DNA of 64,000 nt from assembly GCF_000316115.1 (NCBI RefSeq), contig NZ_JH993797.1:1040486-1104485 (forward strand), given 5' to 3'. Under the pieces are notes generated by a model. The model did not search any database. It saw only the letters and a program-made list of their open reading frames with translations, and had not been told where the DNA came from. Shown here piece by piece: positions 1-8,686 of the stretch. The position numbers and the translations under genes were made by a program. Origin of the DNA: Leptolyngbya sp. PCC 7375 (lineage in GTDB: Bacteria > Cyanobacteriota > Cyanobacteriia > Phormidesmidales > Phormidesmidaceae). The stretch's first letter is position 1. The number at the start of each line of letters is the position of its first letter.

Positions 1-3000
1 ATTGGCGTAATACTCCTGAATGTCGGTGAGGCCATATTCGACAGAGTCAATTTGCTGCACAATGCGGCCTGTACTTTGTAGAAGAGTATTGAGCACGTCT
101 GGGCGAGCCTGTCCCTTATCGCTACGACCGTAGCTAAAGGCATTGCGATCGCGCCACGTATCCGCCAGCTCTTCCCCCGACTCCCAGTTAGAATCCGTCA
201 CCCGGTCATTCACCAGCGACCCATAGTCCCCAGTCGGATTGGAAAATAATCGAGCCGACACATTCTCCACCCCTTGGGCCTTCAGCTCTAAGGCATGTTT
301 ACGAATAAAATTCTGTTCTGGGGGTTCATCAGCCTCGGCAGCGCGGAGAAACAGATCATCCAACAACTCAATGATATTCACAAAGCTATCGCGAAAGATG
401 CCGGAGAGATTGCCCAAAATATCGATGCGGGGATGATCCATCTGCCCTAGAGGGATTAGCCCATAGCGCACAATCCGCCCCGTACCTTCTTTAATCGGTT
501 CCGCCCCCACTAGCTCTAGCAAAATCCCTAAAGATTCTCCCTTAGTCTTGATGGCATCCAGTCCCCAGAGCATTACAGCAACAGTTTCAGGATACTCACC
601 AGAGTCCTCCAAATTCTGAGCGATGAGCTTCCGACCCATGGCTCGACCGCGTTCGTAGGCAGCCGGAGAGGGCATACGATAGGGATCTAGTGCATGGATA
701 TTGCGGCCTGTGGGGAGGGCACCGGGACCGTCCCGCAGCAGGTCTCCGCCCGGTGCTGGAGGGATATATTCACCGTTGAGGCCTCGCAATAGATTTGTCA
801 GTTCGTCAGTAGTTTGAGTCAGTCCCTGACGAATGAACATGGCTTCGTCTAATAAGGCTGATGTCAGCGGTTCACTGGCTGGATAGCGTTTAGCCAACGT
901 TTCAACTAGAGAATTTTCTGGTAGGGTATCGGCTGCGATTTGTTCTACCAGCTCAGTCGATAGTCTCTCTCCAAAATAAGCCGCAAGATAACTGCTGATA
1001 TCTTCTATTTCAGGAGACTGCCCCAACACATGTAGACCACTGGAAAACAGTCGATTCTCTAGCACCTGTAGATACTCATAAACAGCGACAAAATACCGAT
1101 CTAACACCGCATTACTAAACAACCTGGCATGCTCAGGTGTAAACTCCAGACCCTGGGCCTTTAGTTCTGGCAGTGGACAATCTGTGGCCAGACCTGTATC
1201 GGTAATCTTGGTGAGAATGGCATCTTGCAAAACTCGATTTGCCTGGGGATCTTCGCGAAATTCAGCGATCAGCTCTCGCAGCGTGATCAGTTCTTTGTAT
1301 AACCCCGCTCGTCCATAGGGGGGCACATTGTGGGAGACCAGCACTCCGTAACCTCGCCGCTTGGCCAAAATGGACTCTGACGGGTTATTGGCTGCATACA
1401 CATATAGATGGGGCAGATTTCCCAACAGAATGTCAGACCAGGAATAGCCCGTATTACCCAATGGGGAACCCGGTAGCCATTCCACGGTGCCATGCATGCC
1501 AAAATGCACCACCGCATCTGCCTGAAACTCTTCTTGCAGCCAGGTATAAAACGCTGCGTACTGAGGGTGGGGGGTTAAATCTCGTTCAAACATCAGTCGC
1601 ATGGGATCCCCCGCTAGACCTAAGGGGGGCTGCACCCCAATCCACACATTGCCCAGCTGAATGCCACCCACATGGAAATTTTCACCGATGGTCTTAATGC
1701 CGCTTTTGGTAAGGGACTGCCACTGTTTTTCAATTTTGGAGACTTTCAAATAGCCCAACCATTTTTCTAAGGTTCTGACATTGACAGTGGCTGGGACGGA
1801 GAGTGGGGGGAGCTCTTCGTTATGGGTGATTTGTTCTGCCTGCCTGGGAGTCATCCATTGATTTTCATCATCGGCTGTCTTTACCCAGTCAATGATTTTC
1901 TCGCCATCTTTGGGTAGTTCTCCCACCTGGTATCCCTGGGCTTTCAGGGCTTGTAAAAGGGTTAGGAGAGATTTTGGTACATTCAAAAGCGCGGCTGTGC
2001 CAGTAGCTCCATAACCTGGGGGAAATCCGTAGAGAATGATGGCGACTTTGCGATCGCACCGTTCCTTCCGCCTTAGTTCAATCCACTGTTTCACCCGTCC
2101 AGTCAGACGACGCACCCGTTCTGGCACCAGATAAATTTGGTCTCCCACCAGGCCCCCCAGCGGGATCGGATCAATGGCTCCATCCAGTTCCGGTAGAGCA
2201 TACAGCACCACACTTTGCAGTCCCCCCACCCCCTGACGAGTCCAGGAGTGAATATCCTGAATCAACAGCGGTGCTGCCACAAAATAGGGTACATTTTTTG
2301 CCCCTAAAATCTGCTTAGCCACGGCCACCTGACGCCCAGCTTCCATAGATCCCGCTGGACCACCTACCAGGGGAAAGCCAATGGTAGACACAATGGCATC
2401 CACCTGCACCGCTTCTTTTGAAAGAGACGCGCATTCCACATTGCCCAAGGCTCGCTGGGCTTGTTCATATCCGGTGGTCATCAGGTCCCGCACGGCCACA
2501 TGGCCTTCCACACCGTTGATAAATATGGGCACCGGCATCAGGTCTGCTGCCTCAAAGTAGCGAATCAGCTGGGGGATATAGGCCTGCTTGGTAATTACAT
2601 GCTTGCGATACAGGAGAATGCCCACACGGGGTTGGCATTCTCCGTTGGAAACGCTTTGGCTTCGACTCCGCTCAGCCAGCGGGGGGCTGAGCGAAGTCGT
2701 TCGCGTAGCGTCTCCTATGGAGTTAGCCAGATACCACTCCACATACGCCCTCGGCGACTCAAAATATCCTTCATAGTCTGGATGCAACAATCCGATATTC
2801 GGCGTCTCAATCACCGCTGGGATCTCTCCGACGGTCAATCTCAAGTATTTTTCTGCCAGCACCCACAGCATGGAGGCCACATTCTCAGTGCCGCCTGCAT
2901 TCCAATAGCCGTAGATAATCAGCCAGTTGCGTAGGTCCTGTACTTTTTTGGCGGGAATATATTTCAGTAGTTTGGGACCCACTTTGAGAAAGCTAATATA

Positions 3001-3396
3001 CCCAGCCAGTTTGTCTTCTTCTTTGCCGCTGCCAAACTTACTGAGGATAAACTGAACTGGCTTAGGCATACCTTTGGGTTTCTCGCCAATGACAAACTTA
3101 CCCAGATGGGTGAGGGCCATCAGTTCCAGGGCGGATTCAAAGACCAGGCGAATGGGAATATCCTGCACGCGCTCCCGCAACCAGAGGACCTGGTCATAGT
3201 CAAAAATTAGGCTGGCGAAGAATACGTCGGCTCCGTCTAAAGCCTTGGCTATAGTGTCGGGTTGGGTGGTGAGGTCGCGATCGCAAAATACCCGAATGTC
3301 CAACTCAGGACAACGCTTCTGAGCCATATCCGCCGCCTGCTGATATAGCTGTGTATTAAAGGCTTCAAACCCAGCAATTAGGACAATCCGTGGCAT
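1..3396 (-). CDS. chlH: Magnesium-chelatase subunit H family protein (ChlH/BchH paralogue), 3' end outside window
   Basis: The reverse strand reads open from an ATG at 3396 to the window edge, giving about 1132 residues. The N-terminus resembles the DUF3479 domain of Mg-chelatase H, and the body has typical H-subunit stretches such as GMHGTVEWLPG and RNIHALDPYRMPSP. The family binds protoporphyrin IX and works with ChlI and ChlD to insert Mg2+ for chlorophyll synthesis. The start (MPRIVLIAGFEAF) is unlike the usual cyanobacterial ChlH start and also lacks the usual CobN N-terminus, so I read it as a second ChlH-type paralogue; a CobN-like role is the alternative. A palindromic repeat is inserted in frame (2655-2705), adding about 20-27 residues. 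Family assignment is firm; the symbol is tentative. Confidence 0.85.
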   Translation of the reverse strand, partial: MPRIVLIAGFEAFNTQLYQQAADMAQKRCPELDIRVFCDRDLTTQPDTIAKALDGADVFFASLIFDYDQVLWLRERVQDIPIRLVFESALELMALTHLGKFVIGEKPKGMPKPVQFILSKFGSGKEEDKLAGYISFLKVGPKLLKYIPAKKVQDLRNWLIIYGYWNAGGTENVASMLWVLAEKYLRLTVGEIPAVIETPNIGLLHPDYEGYFESPRAYVEWYLANSIGDATRTTSLSPPLAERSRSQSVSNGECQPRVGILLYRKHVITKQAYIPQLIRYFEAADLMPVPIFINGVEGHVAVRDLMTTGYEQAQRALGNVECASLSKEAVQVDAIVSTIGFPLVGGPAGSMEAGRQVAVAKQILGAKNVPYFVAAPLLIQDIHSWTRQGVGGLQSVVLYALPELDGAIDPIPLGGLVGDQIYLVPERVRRLTGRVKQWIELRRKERCDRKVAIILYGFPPGYGATGTAALLNVPKSLLTLLQALKAQGYQVGELPKDGEKIIDWVKTADDENQWMTPRQAEQITHNEELPPLSVPATVNVRTLEKWLGYLKVSKIEKQWQSLTKSGIKTIGENFHVGGIQLGNVWIGVQPPLGLAGDPMRLMFERDLTPHPQYAAFYTWLQEEFQADAVVHFGMHGTVEWLPGSPLGNTGYSWSDILLGNLPHLYVYAANNPSESILAKRRGYGVLVSHNVPPYGRAGLYKELITLRELIAEFREDPQANRVLQDAILTKITDTGLATDCPLPELKAQGLEFTPEHARLFSNAVLDRYFVAVYEYLQVLENRLFSSGLHVLGQSPEIEDISSYLAAYFGERLSTELVEQIAADTLPENSLVETLAKRYPASEPLTSALLDEAMFIRQGLTQTTDELTNLLRGLNGEYIPPAPGGDLLRDGPGALPTGRNIHALDPYRMPSPAAYERGRAMGRKLIAQNLEDSGEYPETVAVMLWGLDAIKTKGESLGILLELVGAEPIKEGTGRIVRYGLIPLGQMDHPRIDILGNLSGIFRDSFVNIIELLDDLFLRAAEADEPPEQNFIRKHALELKAQGVENVSARLFSNPTGDYGSLVNDRVTDSNWESGEELADTWRDRNAFSYGRSDKGQARPDVLNTLLQSTGRIVQQIDSVEYGLTDIQEYYAN
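2655..2705. repeat. Palindromic dispersed repeat inserted in frame in the chlH-like gene
   Basis: Arms at 2661-2677 (TTCGACTCCGCTCAGCC) and 2685-2699 (GGCTGAGCGAAGTCG) form an inverted repeat with one mismatch and a short spacer. The same motif appears at 6103-6150 and, degenerate, near 8560-8620 and 47140-47330. In the chlH-like reading frame it encodes a Ser/Arg/Pro/Leu-rich stretch (LSPPLAERSRSQSVS) between conserved blocks (AYVEWYLANS and PRVGILLYRKHV), without breaking the frame. Confidence 0.85.
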
Positions 3397-3440
3397 TCAT
3401 TAGGACCCATGGCAGCCCCTTAATTTTAACGAGTTTTAAT
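3280..3440. repeat. 161-bp direct repeat, copy A (chlH-like 5' end and leader)
   Basis: This segment covers the first 39 codons of the chlH-like gene and 44 bp upstream of it. It matches 4312-4472 at a constant offset of 1032 bp, with no gaps and five mismatches by my count (about 97% identity). The two copies bracket the xisI/xisH pair. Confidence 0.95.
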
Positions 3441-3498
3441 GGTTTGGTCTGAGCCGCCCATATCTCTCCATCAAAATTGGCTAAATACTCTTTGGCAG

Positions 3499-3834
3499 CT
3501 AAGCCATTGCATAGTCAGTATACTGCCGCATCTCAGGAGCTTGGAACCCAAGGACAATATCCGTTCTCAGCACTCCTCGATCAACCAGTTCTTGAGCTAC
3601 TCTGATCTCAGTCATGTTCTGCTGAATCCAAATTTTTCCTGCTTTAATATCCAGGTGCAGCACACAACCATAAACTCGTCGGTGACCGTCCCAACCCACA
3701 TTCATCACCTGGTAATGGTCTTGTTGTGTGTCAAAAACGGTATGGCATTCAATCTCGCCATTGGCGATTGGAATTGCTGCATACTCAGTCAATAATGTTT
3801 GAATTATATTTCGATAAGACGTTATGTTATCCAT
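3499..3834 (-). CDS. xisI: XisI-family protein (fdxN element excision controlling factor)
   Basis: A 111-residue protein of normal XisI length. It starts MDNITSYRNIIQTLLTEYA and has the family's VGWDGHRRVYGCVLHLDIK core. In Anabaena, XisI with XisF and XisH is needed for excision of the fdxN element, though most cyanobacterial xisHI pairs sit away from such elements and have no known task. Its ATG at 3834 lies inside the end of xisH (13-bp overlap), so the two are translationally coupled. It points toward the chlH-like gene on the same strand. The pair is flanked by 161-bp direct repeats, suggesting arrival as a unit. Confidence 0.9.
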   Translation of the reverse strand: MDNITSYRNIIQTLLTEYAAIPIANGEIECHTVFDTQQDHYQVMNVGWDGHRRVYGCVLHLDIKAGKIWIQQNMTEIRVAQELVDRGVLRTDIVLGFQAPEMRQYTDYAMA

Positions 3835-4238
3835 TGAACAATTACCTCTTGAATAGGGTCATAAATGATTTGCTTAATCTGATATCGTTCCACTGAAAGT
3901 TGTGCAAATTCCCGTTTAAAGAAGGCTTCATAGGCTATAACAGGTACTGCCAAATAGAGAATACGTTGCGGCTCACTGATCTCCAAAGCAAGTCTATAGT
4001 TCAAAAATTGCCCTAATGCAGCATGATAGTCCGTTAGTGGTGAGTCACTTAAAAAGGTTTTAACTTCAACCGCAATTTTCTCTACTCCTCGTTCTGCTGC
4101 TAAAAGTTGTTCCGCACCTAAATCGATTTCAAACTTTGTTCCACCAACGTCAAGTCGCAATGGATCATCAGTAATTGTCCATTGTTCTTTCTCCAGAGCA
4201 ATTTTAACGACTTCATGAAATCGATCTTTGGCTGCCAT
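3822..4238 (-). CDS. xisH: XisH-family protein, PD-(D/E)XK nuclease-like
   Basis: A 138-residue protein starting MAAKDRFHEVVKIALEKEQW, the standard XisH opening. D39 in KFEIDLGAEQ and E58-x-K60 in IAVEVKTF fit a PD-(D/E)XK nuclease core, which is known for this family; catalysis has not been tested here. It is the first gene of the xisH-xisI pair, overlapping xisI by 13 bp. The upstream repeat copy (4312-4472) ends 73 bp before its start, leaving a short A/T-rich segment that probably holds its promoter. Restriction-like or DNA-mobilising activity is inference only. Confidence 0.9.
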   Translation of the reverse strand: MAAKDRFHEVVKIALEKEQWTITDDPLRLDVGGTKFEIDLGAEQLLAAERGVEKIAVEVKTFLSDSPLTDYHAALGQFLNYRLALEISEPQRILYLAVPVIAYEAFFKREFAQLSVERYQIKQIIYDPIQEVIVQWIT

Positions 4239-4311
4239 TATCCTCTTATTCAGCTATCTCTGTGATATTAGTTTAATTAATACATGCGATCTTATAAGGT
4301 TCATTAGGCGA

Positions 4312-4472
4312 ATCGCAAAATACCCGAATGTCTAATTCAGGACAGCGCTTCTGAGCCATATCCGCCGCCTGCTGATATAGCTGTGTATTAAAGGCTTCAA
4401 ACCCAGCAATTAGGACAATCCGTGGCATTCATTAGGACCCATGGCAGCTCCTTAATTTTAACGAATTTTAAT
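4312..4472. repeat. 161-bp direct repeat, copy B (displaced chlH-like 5' end)
   Basis: A second copy of 3280-3440, including the start codon and first 39 codons of the chlH-like gene, but opening into the xisH upstream region instead of a full gene. It is therefore a truncated gene-start relic. The gap-free alignment suggests a fairly recent duplication tied to acquisition of the xisHI cassette. Confidence 0.95.
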
Positions 4473-4676
4473 ACTGTGGGTCCTAAGTTTGCGAGCATAC
4501 CTACTGCTATAGACATGGGAGTAGTACATTACTATTAATAACGTTACTATTGGCTTAGTGCGAAGACAACATAGGGGCAAGGTTGGTTTTTTCTCGGGTA
4601 CTGAGTTTACGAGTGTTGCCAACCTGATTTCGTTGAGAGTCTAGCCACAGTTGATTTGTAAATTGGATGACTACTG

Positions 4677-5075
4677 ATGACAACTGCCAGCCCTGAAATT
4701 CTTAACGTTGCCGAAGCCGCCTTCCAAGACTTTTCCCAGGGGCTATCAACGGGAGATTGGTCTCGTTTTTTAGCCTGGCTAAGTGATGATTTTACCTTCT
4801 GGTTCCCGGCAGGTCCCTTCAAAGGTCTAAATTCTGGCAAAGAAAAGGCTACAGACTTTTTTGCCATGGTTTCAAAAGTCTTTCCAGAGGGGCTGACCCT
4901 AACCCTAGAGCGCACGTTTAGCAGTGGCAATACGGTTCTGTTTGAAGTGCGTTCTCAAGGCCTGATGTTGGGTCATCCCTATGAAAACCAGGCGGCTATT
5001 TCCTTTGATATAGCCGGTGACAAGGTCTGTGGATACCGGGAGTACCTGGGTGTGATCTTTCAAATTGGGGGATAA
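4677..5075 (+). CDS. SnoaL-like / NTF2-fold protein
   Basis: A 132-residue protein with the layout of SnoaL-like NTF2-fold proteins: an N-terminal helix (VAEAAFQDFSQGLSTGDWSRFLAWLSDDFTFWFP), a central GxxKATDFFAMV segment and a C-terminal strand ending YREYLGVIF. Such proteins are small isomerases, hydrolases or dehydratases acting on polyketide-, steroid- or aromatic-like substrates; the substrate cannot be predicted. The next gene starts 3 bp after its stop, so the two form an operon. Upstream (4473-4676) I see no clear NtcA box. Confidence 0.75.
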   Translation: MTTASPEILNVAEAAFQDFSQGLSTGDWSRFLAWLSDDFTFWFPAGPFKGLNSGKEKATDFFAMVSKVFPEGLTLTLERTFSSGNTVLFEVRSQGLMLGHPYENQAAISFDIAGDKVCGYREYLGVIFQIGG

Positions 5076-5078
5076 CCC

Positions 5079-6083
5079 ATGGCTAAACGGTATCGCAAGT
5101 TAGTGGCCCGACAGCTTAGCCATGACTTTCAATCTGCCCTTGACATTGTGGAAGAGGACATACCACAACCCATGGCTAACCAGGTGCTAATTCGGAATCG
5201 GTTTGCTGGTGTGAATGCCGGGTTTGATACGTTACTTTGTCGGGGAGAGGTGCCCTATGTAGGTTTGCAGCCCCCTTTTGACCTGGGGGTGGAAGCGGTG
5301 GGTGAGGTGGTCGCCATGGGTTCTGGGGTGAACAGGTTTACCATCGGCAATGCTGTGGCAACAACTGTCAGAGGAGGGGGGTACAGGGAATATCAGGTGA
5401 TTGATGCCGAGTTGGCGATTAAAATACCTGAGGCTATTCCCGAGATTCTGACGCTGATGCCCACAGGTATCTCTGCCCTGGTGGGTTTAGAGCGGGTGGG
5501 AGAAATGGGAAATGGAGAGATCATTTTGATTACGGCGGCGGCGGGGGGGATTGGGCACATTGCGGTACAGCTGGCTAAATTAGCGGGCAACCATGTGATT
5601 GGGACTTGCGGATCAGCGGCTAAAGGGCAATTGCTGAGGGACTTGGGGTGCGATCGCATCATTAACTACCGTCAAGAATCTGTCAGTGATGTCCTGGCCA
5701 TAGAATATCCCAATGGCATCGACCTGGTGTTTGACTGCGTTGGTAAACACATGTTTGACGCTGGCATAGACCATTTAGCCGTGCGGGGACGGTTTGTAAT
5801 TGTGGGATTTATCTCCGAATATGGCAAAGCGTTAGAGGTTGTTTCCCGACCCCGCATTTATGAAAAACTCTTTTGGAAAGCTGCCTCGGTACGAGGATTT
5901 TTGTTGCCCCAGTATCGTGAGGCAGTACCAGAGGCTTGCGATCGCTTACTGGCCCTATTTGAGCAAGGCAAACTCAAGGTGGCGGTTGATCCTACTGATT
6001 TCCATGGAATTGAAGCCATTCCCAAGGCTGTCAACTATCTCCTCAGCGGTCAAAACTGCGGTAAAGTTGTTGTCAGATTATAA
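5079..6083 (+). CDS. Zinc-independent MDR oxidoreductase (quinone oxidoreductase type)
   Basis: A 334-residue medium-chain dehydrogenase/reductase. The N-terminal GroES-like domain carries GVNAGFDTLLCRGEVPYVGLQPPFDLGVEAVGEV, and the Rossmann nucleotide-binding loop reads AAAGGIGHIAVQLAKLAG. The zinc-ligand set of alcohol dehydrogenases is missing, so an NADPH-dependent enone or quinone reductase is likely. The ATG at 5079 follows the SnoaL-like stop by 3 bp. A palindromic repeat lies just after its stop, before the VOC gene. The reading frame is intact. Confidence 0.85.
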   Translation: MAKRYRKLVARQLSHDFQSALDIVEEDIPQPMANQVLIRNRFAGVNAGFDTLLCRGEVPYVGLQPPFDLGVEAVGEVVAMGSGVNRFTIGNAVATTVRGGGYREYQVIDAELAIKIPEAIPEILTLMPTGISALVGLERVGEMGNGEIILITAAAGGIGHIAVQLAKLAGNHVIGTCGSAAKGQLLRDLGCDRIINYRQESVSDVLAIEYPNGIDLVFDCVGKHMFDAGIDHLAVRGRFVIVGFISEYGKALEVVSRPRIYEKLFWKAASVRGFLLPQYREAVPEACDRLLALFEQGKLKVAVDPTDFHGIEAIPKAVNYLLSGQNCGKVVVRL

Positions 6084-6102
6084 CTGTCCCAGAGAAACCG
6101 TT

Positions 6103-6150
6103 GGCTGAGCGAAGTCGAAGCCAACGTCCCCTTCGACTCCGCTCAGGGGA
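6103..6150. repeat. Palindromic dispersed repeat between MDR and VOC genes
   Basis: Arms CTGAGCGAAGTCGAAG (6105-6120) and CTTCGACTCCGCTCAG (6131-6146) form a hairpin of the same family as the insertion in the chlH-like gene. It lies 20-70 bp upstream of the VOC start and reads open in that frame, so automated calls could extend that protein falsely upstream from a TTG at 6101. Confidence 0.85.
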
Positions 6151-6172
6151 CGCTTACCCAGGTTTTAGATGT

Positions 6173-7198
6173 ATGTCCCAAACCCCATCCCACTCCATTC
6201 AAGGTATCTATGAAGTCTGCATTGGCGTCAGAGATGCCCAACCGCTAATTCAATACTGGCAACAATTTGGCTATACCGTAGGAGAAATCGGTGAACTGGC
6301 TGCCGCTGATGCTGAACGGCTTTACGGCGTGCAGTCATCTGTACAGTCCATACGGTTACATCATCAGACGGCGGATCATGGCCTGATTCGGCTAATGGCG
6401 TGGGACAATCCCGTTAATGAGGGGTTAGGCATGACCTCCATGAAGGTGCAGGGCAATCGTTGGGCCACCAGTTTAACCCTGGATGTGACTAATCTGTGGA
6501 ACCATGCGGCAGAAGCAGAGGCTAATGGATTACCCATTCGCTATGGGCCACCCCAGTGGACGGTGATTTACCCGACGGCCCAGGGACGCCCATTTTTAGA
6601 TCCGTTGGTGGGTGTGAGGGAAATGCTGTTATTGCAACCCTTAACGCGACAGGTCATGTTTGAGCGGTTTAACTATACGGTGCCGGACTATGGTCAACCC
6701 AATTTAAAGTCTTCCTTTCAGGCAAGTCAGGTGACCCACATGGGTCTGGTAGTACAGGACGACAGCCAGGAAACCCTACAGTTTTATGATCAGGTGCTAG
6801 GGTTACTACGGGTGCAAGATGCGTTGGAGAGTACCTATGAAACAGCGCGGGGTGGACGACAGATTTTTGACCTACAGCCAGGGGAACGGTTTTGGGTAAC
6901 AGCGTTTGATGACCCCCGCTCGTCCAAGACAGATTGGCAAGCGGCCAGGTCGGGGCGATTGTATATTGTGCGATTTCCTGAAGATTTGGAGTTGCCGGAT
7001 TTTTCAGAACAGTCCCGACCAGGGGTATTGGGAGTATCGTTGTATACCTATCGGGTAAAGGGTCTGGAGGAGTACCGAGTTCGGATTCACTCTAGTTCAG
7101 CTACACAAGTTACTGATATTGTCACCAATGAGTTTGGGAAACAAAGCTTTTCGTTTACAGCCCCAGATGGTTATTTCTGGACTTTAATCGAACAGTGA
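6173..7198 (+). CDS. VOC-superfamily protein with two glyoxalase-like modules
   Basis: About 341 residues from the ATG at 6173 (MSQTPSHSIQGIYEVCIGVRD). The upstream in-frame TTG at 6101 would add residues encoded by a dispersed repeat, so I reject it. Two vicinal-oxygen-chelate modules are visible: residues about 8-150 (IYEVCIGVRDAQPLIQYWQQ) and about 180-340 (VTHMGLVVQDDSQETLQFYDQVLGL ... TAPDGYFWTLIEQ). VOC proteins include dioxygenases, isomerases, glyoxalases and resistance proteins; the metal ligands are not obvious enough to choose. It probably belongs to the transcription unit of the preceding MDR and SnoaL-like genes. Confidence 0.8.
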   Translation: MSQTPSHSIQGIYEVCIGVRDAQPLIQYWQQFGYTVGEIGELAAADAERLYGVQSSVQSIRLHHQTADHGLIRLMAWDNPVNEGLGMTSMKVQGNRWATSLTLDVTNLWNHAAEAEANGLPIRYGPPQWTVIYPTAQGRPFLDPLVGVREMLLLQPLTRQVMFERFNYTVPDYGQPNLKSSFQASQVTHMGLVVQDDSQETLQFYDQVLGLLRVQDALESTYETARGGRQIFDLQPGERFWVTAFDDPRSSKTDWQAARSGRLYIVRFPEDLELPDFSEQSRPGVLGVSLYTYRVKGLEEYRVRIHSSSATQVTDIVTNEFGKQSFSFTAPDGYFWTLIEQ

Positions 7199-7525
7199 AA
7201 CTGTACTTACATGAAATTTTAGCTGGTAAAAATCATTGACCCAGGGCTGGCACAGGGCACAGCCCCTACGAAATCGTCCATTTTAAATAGAGATATAGAG
7301 GTTAAAAAAATTGGCTTTGAGATTAGAAACCATTAAACAACAATTTCATAATTTGGGTCTATTGTCGTGATTTTCTTGAGGAGAACGTTCAGAATAAAAT
7401 TAATCGATCCCGCCGTAACCCCTAACTTTAGGTTCTTTAGGCGGTTGCGCTTAAATAATCACCCCATTACCCCATCACTCATCCATCCATCTACAGTCCT
7501 AACCCTTTATTTTGTGCAGTCCCCC
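7199..7525. repeat. Intergenic region of dispersed repeats between convergent genes
   Basis: No gene is seen. Bases about 7240-7285 (GGGCACAGCCCCTACGAAAT followed by CGTCCATTTTAAAT) resemble 47200-47240. Bases 7457-7526 (ATCACCCCATTACCCCATC onward to GTGCAGTCCCCC) resemble 45527-45602. The region lies between the VOC gene and the convergent DUF1838 gene; the second repeat abuts the DUF1838 stop codon. Confidence 0.7.
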
Positions 7526-8347
7526 TTAAATACCCTCCACATCCGCCAACGGAAACTCCTTTCCCGCCAAATACTCTTCAAAATGCCGCTTAAAATATCG
7601 CCACGAAGTAACATTATCACCCTCTATCCGTGCCTCAGGCGCATGTCGATAGGCCGGAATTCGCGTATTAATCTGTTCCCGCAAAAGCTCTGGTAACTCT
7701 TCAAATCCCGTTAACTTACGTCCACTAGCACTATAAATTAGCTGACCCGCTCGGTCCCCCATCTTCATCCAGGGCACCCACGGACCCAACCGATCCCACC
7801 CTAAAATCACGTTGGCAATAGACGTCGACTCAGGATTTCTCAATTCCCGTGTGGGCACCGTCAACTTAAACAATTCCACCGCCTGATACAGTGACTGAGG
7901 GCTATACTCCACAAAACGCTTATCATCCCCTAACGGATTTGGATAAGCCGTAAACAAATCAAACGCAAACGTCGTAAAATCTCCATCTACCTTAGCCCCA
8001 TACTGTCCCTCAAACGGCTGTCGGCCCTGCACCGGACTATTAGCCACATGCATCACCGGCACAGTCTCCCCTGTCCAGGGATTTTTCCAGCTATGCAAAA
8101 TCTCATCGGTTTCTGGATCTAGATAATAGGTCAACTCCCGTGAAACAAAATTCCAGCTTTCCTCCTGTTCCGGGTTGTCTAGACAACGACTCACGTTCAT
8201 ACCAACAATGTTGAACAGATGAATCTTCGGTTCACCCGGCAAGAAGGCATAGACTTTTCCGCTCCAGGTGAGAAATGCTTGCTCCCCTGTTGTTGTGTTG
8301 CGGACTTTAACCCAGTCGCGGGCTTCGAACATTTCTTTGGTAGCCAT
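7526..8347 (-). CDS. DUF1838 family protein
   Basis: A 273-residue protein starting at an ATG (8347). It has hallmarks of DUF1838: WSGKVYAFLPGEPKIHLFNIVGMNVSRCL near the N-terminus, then SRELTYYLDPETDEILHSWKNPWTGETVPVMHVANSPVQ. The family has no assigned biochemical activity that I know of; members are beta-rich and often lie beside catabolic genes. No signal peptide or membrane helix is seen. It is transcribed opposite to the flanking plus-strand cluster, with the Asp-hydroxylase-like gene upstream on the same strand (about 340 bp away). Function unknown. Confidence 0.8.
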   Translation of the reverse strand: MATKEMFEARDWVKVRNTTTGEQAFLTWSGKVYAFLPGEPKIHLFNIVGMNVSRCLDNPEQEESWNFVSRELTYYLDPETDEILHSWKNPWTGETVPVMHVANSPVQGRQPFEGQYGAKVDGDFTTFAFDLFTAYPNPLGDDKRFVEYSPQSLYQAVELFKLTVPTRELRNPESTSIANVILGWDRLGPWVPWMKMGDRAGQLIYSASGRKLTGFEELPELLREQINTRIPAYRHAPEARIEGDNVTSWRYFKRHFEEYLAGKEFPLADVEGI

Positions 8348-8464
8348 AATGTGTAGTTATTGATAGGGATAACTGGCCTTCTATAGGAGGCTTATATTGA
8401 AAAAATTGCCAACATCAACAATTATTAGCGAAATATCTTGCGACATAGCAAACATCTCGAAGCC

Positions 8465-8640
8465 CCCTAAATCCCCCAATACTGGGGGACTTTGATTCGT
8501 ACTCTTACACAAATGCCTTGAGGAATTAATTTCTGAAGCCCCAAAAATTGGGGGTTTGGGCTTCGACGTGAGGCTTCGACGGTGAGCTCAGCCGAACCGC
8601 TCAGCCGAACGGGCCTGGATAACATTTGCCTCATTGCCAA
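8465..8640. repeat. Cluster of hairpins and dispersed repeats between two minus-strand genes
   Basis: The 340-bp gap 8348-8686 has no gene. It holds a CCCCCA/TGGGGG hairpin near 8473-8488, a GAAGCCC (8535-8541)/GGGCTTC (8558-8564) hairpin, and a segment at about 8560-8620 (GGCTTCGACGGTGAGCTCAG) nearly repeated at 47146-47200. It separates the Asp-hydroxylase-like gene from the DUF1838 gene, so the two are probably separate transcripts. Confidence 0.7.
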
Positions 8641-8686
8641 CACCCTTTAAATATTGAATTTGTCATCAGTATCTCAACAAGAGAAA

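Noticed and set aside
1..3396. CobN cobaltochelatase
   Set aside because: The N-terminus is of DUF3479/Mg-chelatase H type and lacks the usual CobN opening; kept as a ChlH paralogue.
6101..6172. Longer start for the VOC protein at a TTG (6101)
   Set aside because: The added residues are encoded by a dispersed palindromic repeat; the ATG at 6173 gives the normal family start.
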